64,000 bases of DNA, from positions 1 to 64,000 of the forward strand of contig CACVKW010000065.1 of the NCBI GenBank assembly GCA_902749685.1, given 5' to 3'. How positions within the stretch are numbered: the stretch's first letter is position 1; every line of letters begins with the position of its first letter. This stretch comes from Olavius sp. associated proteobacterium Delta 1 (GTDB lineage Bacteria > Desulfobacterota > Desulfobacteria > Desulfobacterales > JAFDCJ01). Below the pieces are notes generated by a model. The model was not told the origin of the DNA. It did not search any database and saw only the letters and a program-made list of their open reading frames with translations. Position numbers and translations under genes: made by a program. Shown piece by piece: positions 53,101 to 62,100 of this stretch.

Positions 53101-56100
53101 TGCAGCTCGGTCATGCCTGCCCGTAACATGGCCAGGTAAGCCGCCGGATTTACTATGGAAAAGTAAACGTTGTCCCGGGTCCGGATGGTATAGCCCACCG
53201 GATCGCTGGAACCTTCGCCGGTGGGCGCGTTGAGCCACCTGACCGAGGCGATACCGGAGGGAGCGCCGGCCCGAACGGTGACGGGTTTGAAATTGGAAGT
53301 CTCGCCGCCGATGACATCACCTGATTCCCGAACGAAGAGCGTTTCACCCGGCAGTGGATAAACTGCCTCGACAACCGCCGCTTCACACTCAGTTGGGCCT
53401 GTCACGTTGAGGGTATAGATACCCGCCACATACTCGCGCATTCCGTCGGCGGTTCGCTCCTGCACATCGATTTGCAGGGGATGGGTGCCGATGTCATCGT
53501 TTGTCGGCACATAGGCCCGGCGCTTCTCTTCATACCGCCGCAGGCGGTCAACCCCTGTGCGGGGCACGTAGCGCACAAAATGACCGGGATTGCCCCTGAA
53601 TGGATCGCTTTCGAGCAGGACGGTGAAATCAGCACCCTCTGCGGTGCAACCGACGCAATAGTAAGTTGGACTTTGGGTATCAAAATTGTCTTCACCAGGT
53701 GTTGCATCAAAGCCGATAAACACGGCCAGCACATACTTGCCCGGGACCAGTTGAATCTCTGAAACGATTTGCTTACCCCGCGACCCCAGGCGATCCATGT
53801 GCCAATCCGAGAGGTTGTGAGTAAATACAGCCACCTCTTCATCGAATTCGGATTCTTCCGTACTTCTGAAGATGGCTGCCAGATAGTTGTTGAGTTCATC
53901 GTCGACCGCCAGCCGATAGATTCCTGACTGCTCGACTGCAAGACTGAAAACCTGGGTATCCACCGACGCCGCATCATCATCTATCTCTCTGACGGTGTAG
54001 CGGGACGCCTGGGTTTGACCCGGCTGCAAGGCCGGATAGGCCGAGGGGCCTGGTGGATCTTCAGCCCACTCCTGATCGAACAAAATAGTGAATTCGGTAT
54101 CACGTCCCGGACGTTCATCGGCAAAATATGGCTGGGCGTAATGTTGTTGCTCGCTGGTCGCCGGCCGCAACCAGTCATAGACCTCAAAGTCGACACCCAC
54201 TGAGAGGACGTATTCACCGGGTTCCAGCCAGAAATATCTGGCTTCACCCTCGTAGCTGCGGAATTCCTCTATGGGTTGCCAGACAATCTCGTGATTCTCC
54301 GACACAGGGAAGACCAAGCCTTTGAAAAGTGCATCATCGATTGAAAGCGAATACTCGCCGCTCCGTTCAATGTTGAGACTAAATAAGTTCCACTCCAGCC
54401 GTGAGTAGCCAATGGCGTTTCCACCATTGCCGCCGTCACCGTCGTCCTCGCCGCCATAGCCGCCGGAGGGATCTTCGACCGTACTTTCGATAACATTGGA
54501 TTTGGCCGTGTGCGGTATGCCCGGTTGCAGCAGCGGATAAGCGGGCGGGAACACCTGGGTGAGAAGTTTCAGTTTCCCATCGATAGTAATAGTATACTGC
54601 ACGCCGATGAGGTTGTGGCCGGCATCGGTCACCGTGATGGGGATATCCAGCGGCTGACCGACCTTCAGTTCGATCACCGAAGGCTGATTCGGATCGATGC
54701 TGACAACCGGTTCAGGATCAGGCGCCACCGGTACGTCAATATCCAGCCAAACCCCTTTTTCATTACCCCACACCCGCAGGCCCACGGATAGCTGCAGCGG
54801 CCCCTGGAGGGCGGCGGTCACACCTTCCGCATAGACGATTCGCAAAATCACCGCCTGGGATTCGATTTCACCGCCGTAACCGCCATCGTCATCATCATCC
54901 TCACCGCCGTAGCCGCCATAACCACCATCCTGGCCCGCAAGCAAGGAACCGATACCGGCGATCACCTCGGCATACACGGGCTCGGAACGAGGTTCGGAAT
55001 AGGGCGCGAAATACAGGGGGACTGCGCCGGTGGCGATGGAGAGGGTAAAGTCGCCGTAGTTGTCGGACTCATTTGAACCTTGGATGGCATCATCGATTTC
55101 CAAGTCGTAACCCCCCACGGCAAGGATGTAATCGCCGGGCTCGAGGACACGACGGATCCTGGAGAGGTAGCCTCTGCCATCCAAGTCATCAAATTCGATG
55201 AGGTCAGACTCCTCCAGCACCCCGTCATCTTTGAAAAGGAAGATAACGGAATCCTCGAAACTGGCCGAGGTGATTTCAAGCACATACTCTTCTTCAGCCT
55301 CTACACTAAATTGGTGACGGTACACACTGCCTTCGCCGCTGGGCGCGATGGCCGCTGATACGACGCTGCGGTTGCCACCTAGCGTGAGGCTGGCAGGCAC
55401 AACCGGAACGTCGCTGGATATCTCCACGAAGAGTTCGCCATAGTCGGCTCCGGCATAGAGCTTCTGGGGCTGGTCGAGGTCCAGCAGTCGCACGGTGGGC
55501 CCGGCGCTGACTTCCGGCAGCACCATGAGTTCGCACTGGGCGGAGAAGTTGCCCAGCGTCGCGGTGAGAACCGTGGTGCCATCAGCAAGCACGCGGAAGG
55601 CCCCATCGGCTGCGTGCTGAGCAGTGGTATCGTCAGCGCTGCTGTAGACAGTGCCAAAGCGCTCCCCAGTGACATCGATCGAGTGGGGTACTGCATTCAC
55701 CGTCACCGTGGCGGTCACCCGCAGTTGGGCGACCGGCGGTTCGCTGGTCGAGTACTGCAGCTCGAGGCTTTGCGGTGACACCGTCAGGCCGGTCACCCAG
55801 GCGACGATATTCACGCCGGCCGAATCGTTGGGATCGTTGCCGGTCTGAATCTCGATGCCGTCGGACACGCCGTCTGCGTCGGAGTCCGCCCGGTTCGGAT
55901 CGGTGAGGTGCTGGTTGATCTCCTCACCGTCGGAGAGCCCGTCACCGTCCGTGTCCGCAGCATTCGGGTTGGTGCCCAGGTTGAGCTCCTCGCCATTGGT
56001 CAAACCGTCATCGTCCGTATCTTCATCGATATCGAGCACCCCGTCATCATCGCTGTCGGTGTCGGTGGGATCAAGACCCAGTTCAATCTCAAGCGAATTG

Positions 56101-59100
56101 GTCAGACCGTCTTCATCGAGATCGCCATCAGTCAGAAGCACGGCAATGGTAATGGTATTGGCGATCAGAAGCGCTTGATTCTGGTACTGTCCTGCCAGAC
56201 GCAGGGTGACCTCGCTGCCGTCAGCCACATCCGTGCCGCTGAAGGCAGGCACTTCAAAGGTGCCGGAAGACCATGTGAAGGCGGATTCCGTATCGTCCAG
56301 GAAGGCCTGGCCGGCTGAGATGTCGCTGTCGTCGATATTCTCGCCGAACAGCAGTTCGACGGTTTTGGCGCTGTCTTCCAGGACATAGGGTGCGCTCTGG
56401 GGCGGTATCGCCACCAGCGGACTCCGGACCGTCCCGGTCTGGTTCAAAACCGCATCCTGGGCCGTGACGCCCACCCAGGTGGACCCGGCCGTATCAAAGG
56501 TGTAGATCCGGTTCAGCACCACGTCCTGACCAGAAGTGAAGGTAACGAGGTTATCATCGACCGCTGCGGCGCCCGTAATCGCTTCATCATTCAGGTTCAC
56601 GGTCAGCGGCTCCGCAGCGCCGGCATTCTCGATGGCCTCGGTGTAGGTAAAGACGATGCCTGGATTCATGTTGTCGTGGACCGTTGCAAAGGCCGCATCG
56701 CTGATGGCCGGCACCTTCTTGACAAAGTTCAACAGGTAGGTTGCCGTGGCATCGAACTGCGCCGGCAACGGCGATATGCTGCTGACGGAAAGTTCAACCG
56801 CTTCGGCGACCTCGTCGCTGACCGGGAATTCAGCCCGGCCGTGCACCAACGGTACGGACAGGCTGCCGCCGGTGCCCTCACTGTGGGCACTGCCTGAAAT
56901 GGCCACTTCAACATCGAAATTGGCATCCTGACGGATCCCCTGGTCGTCTTTGACCGTGGCGACGGTGTTGCCGTAGGCATCCACCACAGCCAGCTCAATG
57001 ATTGCGGTTTCCGTGACTTCGAGGCGAGCCGGATCGCCCAGGGCATGGTTGGTACGGGAAAATTCCCTGAATTCAAGTGCCTGCGGGACACCGGGCAGCA
57101 CCGTCAGCGGGACCACATCCGTTTCCACCGACGGCGATGCGTCGCTGCCGTCGTGATCGTAGCGTGCAAACAGCGTGCTTTGGGGTGCAAACTCGATGTT
57201 GGCTGCATAGCTGCCCACGATGTTACTGGCGGAGACGGTCACCCGGGCCCGGCCGTTGACGAGCCTCACGAGCGCCTGTTCGCCGATAAGGCCCGCCGGT
57301 CCCATCAGGGTTTCATGGGTGATATGATCGGCAAAGCCGAAGTGAAAGCCGGGATCTTCGATGCGGATCGTCACCAGCGCTTCGTTGGCGGCCCGCACGA
57401 GATTGCCGGCATTGTCAGCGGCCCGCAGATCAATGACGAGGATTTCACCCGCCTCCACCGGGGCCACGTGGTCAAATTCCAGATGGTGGATGTCGCCCGC
57501 CAACAGTTCAAAATTATGGACCGCTTGGATGGGACCATATCCGGCGACGGCGGCCTTGATGCGGTACTGATCCGCAGCGCGCGTGGTGTTGAACGGCCAC
57601 TGGGCATAACCGTCCCCGTCTGTGGTGGATGTGCCGAGCACTGTGCCGGAAATGCCGGGTCCGGCCTGGATCAACCACTGAATCGTTTGCTCGGGTACGG
57701 GCCGGGCGGCGGAATCGAACACCCTGACCTGCAGCGGCAGCGGTGCCCCCACGGCCGCGAAAGCAGGGTTGTTGCTGCTGTCGCCGCCGCTCGCAAAGCG
57801 GATTTCATTGGGGAACCGGGTCAATGACACGACCTGAAGCGGCGTTTCATCCATTTGGCCCAGCTCATCCATGACGCGTACAAAAAAGCGCAGCTGATCG
57901 CCGTGGGCGGCGTCCCGTGGCGTTTTAATGGAGGTCCGGATCCTGGAGCGGCCCGAATTTTTGTAAATCTCCTTTTCTTTGCCCGTGGTCAGATCGATAA
58001 TGGTGGTGGCCAGCGGGCCTAGGCCGCCGTCATCCACCCCGTCGAGACCGTCGACGGTGACCTTGATCAGCGAGTCGAAAAAGCCGTTGGCAGGCGCCGA
58101 AACCATGAGTCCGCTCGCATCGGGCGCGGCATCGCGGACAACCGTCACGGTTTGTGTCCGGCTGACCTGCTGACCGCCGTTGTCGGTCACGGTAACGGTC
58201 AGCGGTTCGGTGATCGACGGTTCGGTCAAACGTACGGCACGTGAATCCTGGATCGTGAAGGTCTGAATTCGCGTTCCTGCGTCACCGCTGAAATCTTTGC
58301 GGGAAGTGCCGCCGTGCCAGGCGACCTCCATCCGCTGCACGGACAGATCGTCGGCGGCATTGACGCTGACATTAAACCGGCTCTGTTCGCGAAACGGGCT
58401 GTCCGCCGTCAGCATGTTGATTGAGGGGAAGCTGTCCTCCATGACGGTGTAAGATCTGGTGCTGGCGATATAATTATCTGCCTGGTCCCGCGCGGTGACC
58501 TCGTACTCATAGACTGCTCCGGCCTGCGGCGCCGGCTCATCGTAGCGCAATACGCCGTTTGCAAAGGCGGCCGCCACGATCAATCCGTTGCGCCGCAATA
58601 GGGCCAGCTCAACACCGCTTTCAGGATCATTGAGGGTGACCGCCACGGTAAACGGATGCCCCACAACAGGGCGATTATTTTTTAAATTGCCTTCCAGGCT
58701 GATCTGGGGCCATGCCGGCGGAAAGGGATCGTTCAGGCGGTTTAAGGGAATGACTTCCGAGTCATCAAAGTTGCCGTAGGCGTCGATGGCCCGGGCCATG
58801 AAGAAATGGCCGATGCCCATCTCATAATTGCGATAAATAACGTATTCCGGCCCGTAGTGTTTGCCGATCAGCTCAAAGGGGCCGCTGCTGCTGCGGCTGT
58901 AGTAAAACTCCACCTGGGCGACGGGCTGGGTGCTGTCCAGCACCGAAGCGCGCAGTTCGACGGGTTTGGGCAGCCAGCTGCCTTCGACCGTCAGCTCGCA
59001 GGAGAACGGGTTGACCGGCAGGCCCTCCCCCTGGAGCAGCACCCGCCGGATCTGTGAGGTATGGACCACACCCCACACCGTTTCAATTTCACTGGTAATC

Positions 59101-62100
59101 TCAAAGGGCTGACCGTTTCTCAAGTTCGCCGGCACGGGTACGTGGGCCATGAAGGGCGCATGGGTGCGCACGGCGACGGATTCGCCTTCGATCCGGTAGC
59201 GGACGGCGTTGACCCCGCTGGTATCTGTCAGGGCCAGCGGAATCAACTCCGTTTGGACAAATACCCGGTTGGCCGCCGGCGCATAGAGGGCGGCTGAAGA
59301 ACCCATGGTTTGCTGGGAGAGCTGATAAACGGCCAGGCCGTAGGCACCCTGACCCAGCAGAAGGCGATCCTGCGCCAGGTCTAGGGCGGTGACGGTGTGA
59401 GCTGCCGTCAGGAAGGATGCGGGAACTTCCTCCCAGGGCGCATTCGTATCAATGCGGTAAATTTCCCGGCCGACCGTTACCCACAGGGCGCCGGGGCCCA
59501 GTGCCATGGCGCCGATAGTTCCGCCCATATCCAGATATTCATCGCTGAGATCCCGCAGGCGCAAACGGTGCAGCAGGCTTCCCATGGCGTAGTAGAGATA
59601 GTCGCCATTGCTGGTCATCAGGCGCACGGGTTCGGCCGAGTTGAGAATAGCGCTGATTTGGACTTCCGGCTGAAATATCGGGAAATCCCCCACTTCCACG
59701 CGATAGACGCTGCCGTTGACCGTACCCACCAGCAGGCTTTCCCCCGCCGCGGCCAGGGAGACGATATTATCCCCGGCGCTAACCTCGACCGTATCCGTGT
59801 ACGTCAAATCCCGTGAAGCCAGGTATAGGGCCGGTCCGGCGGCGGCGGCGATCTTCTTTTCGGTGAGGTGTAGATGGCTGAAGGGCGCGTCTTTAAAGAC
59901 CGCGGTTTCACGGCCGGAACCGTCTAGGGCCAGCACCCGGTTGAAATCCGCCTGGAGCAGGTAGCGCGTTTCGTGGGCGGCTTCGACGGCGTGGCTGCCG
60001 AAGGTAAAGGCCGAAGGATGCACCTGCTCAATCCATGCGCTGCTGCCAAACTGCTTCAGGGTCACGGCACCGTAGTAATCGGCGGCCGCCAGATAGGTTC
60101 CCCCCTTGAGGTCCACATCCCGGATATTGCCGCGTGGCCGGCTGCTGCCGTAAAGCACTGCCGGAGATCGGGGCTTGCGCTCCAAGCGGATGACGGACCC
60201 CTCTGCACCGCCCAGCCAGATCCTGCCGTCGGCCACAAATGACCGGGTGACATCGCTTGGCAGGTCGGCTGCCAGGCTGCCGATGCGTTCCGGCTGCAGC
60301 GGGCTGCGGATGTCGATAACCTGAATCCGGCCCGGGTTCTGCCCCGAACCGGCGGAAAGTGCGAGCAAGTCTCCCTGCAGCTTGAGCAGGCGACCGGCGC
60401 TGACGTCCAAATCAAAGCTCCGGCTGCTGAACTTTTCGTCAAATACATGCAGCTTGCCGTCAGCCGTTGCCGCAAACAGGTGGTCGCGGCTTTGGGCCAG
60501 GGCGGTGAAGGTGCCGGAACGGCGCTTGACGACCTTAAAATCATTATCCACCAACAGCAGTTCCCCATCGCTGAGGACGACAAACCGGTCCGATCTGGCC
60601 CGGATTTCGCGCACGTTGCCTTTGACGGGGATATTGAGCCCGCCTTCCAGCGCATTGCCGGAAATGGTGAATCCGTGCAGGGCACCGTCGATGACCGCGA
60701 GGGCCCGGCGGTCGGAGACGCTCAGGTGGCTGATCCTGCCGGCCAGCGGTTTCTGGCTGAGGACTCGATAATCGTCGGCCGGATCGATGATCACGATACC
60801 AATGTCATCAAGGGCCAAAATGATGCGGTCCCCCAGATGGTTCATGGCAGCCACTGCGGATTCGAGCACGGCGCGCGGTTGGCCGGCGAGGTCGTAGAGG
60901 GTGCGGCCTTCGGCAAACCAGGCATCACCGATGTCCGCCAGCCCGGCCTGGAAGGGTCTTTGCTCGGCGGCAACGGTCAGCGCGATGGGATCGATCACCT
61001 CGATCAGGTGAGTTTCGCTGCGCTGGTTGCCCAACCCGTCGGAGACCGTGGCCCTGACCCGCAGGGTGACGGCATCGGCCGGTACAGCGATTTGTACGCG
61101 CCGGTCATCGGATGCCAGCAAACGGTCCTGCTCGTCGGAAACCGAAATCTGGCTGGTGAGTTCCGCGGCGATGGCCGTGCCGATCCAGGCCTCGAGCTGC
61201 GAGCCCGCCAGGATCCGGCGGTCAATTCCGGCGATATCGAGCCGGGGCAGCTGAAGTTCGGGGAATACCTTGATGCCGATCTCCGCTTCGCTGAAGAAGT
61301 AGCCGGCTCCGTAATAGGCCCGCACCCGGACATAAAGGTTTTCCTGCTCGGCTATGGCCGGCAGACGCAGGCTCAGCAGCCCGCGCGATATCGCCGCCAG
61401 ACGGCGGTCGATGAGATTGCGGTTGAAGTCAAAAAGGCTGATTTCCGTGTAGCGCAAGGGCTCGCCGCTCGCTTCTGAGGCCGCAAAAGCAACGGTCAGC
61501 GGGCTTCCCTCGCTAAAGGCCTGATTGGCCCGGGGCGCGATGATGCGCATCGTTTCCAAACCGACGCTGTTGTCCGTGAGGGCCAGGTCGTAGGAGGCTG
61601 ACAGGGTCCCGTTGATCTCGACCCCGAAAGTGACCTGATCACCGGCGAGAGGGACGTTGAGCCACTGGTGGGCAGTGTGGCCGGTCGCCGTGCCGGCCGG
61701 CCGGGTATCCGCGGACCACAGGACGCTGGTGTCTTCAATCCGCGCCTGGCTTTCGAATTCAACGGCCGCGGGTACCCAGGCCCCCCGGACCAGGGAATCG
61801 GTTGCAGCGGGCTGAATCCCGCTGGTCGTCGTCAAAGGGGTTTCGTTGCGGGTCAGCGAGAAACTGATGGAGGTCCCGCTGCGATCCGTGCGAACCGCCC
61901 GGATGAATCCGCCCGGCAGGCTCCGGCGGGGCAGGAACCACTGGATCTGCTGATCACGCCAGATGGGCCAGGCTTCCAGGGATTGGTCGCCGGCGTCAAA
62001 GAAGGCATAGGTTTCGCCGCCCAGGGTCGCCGCCGGCGTTGCATTGGCAATGATGACGCCCATGACGGCTTCGCTCAGGCTCGGCTCAAATGCGGTGTCG

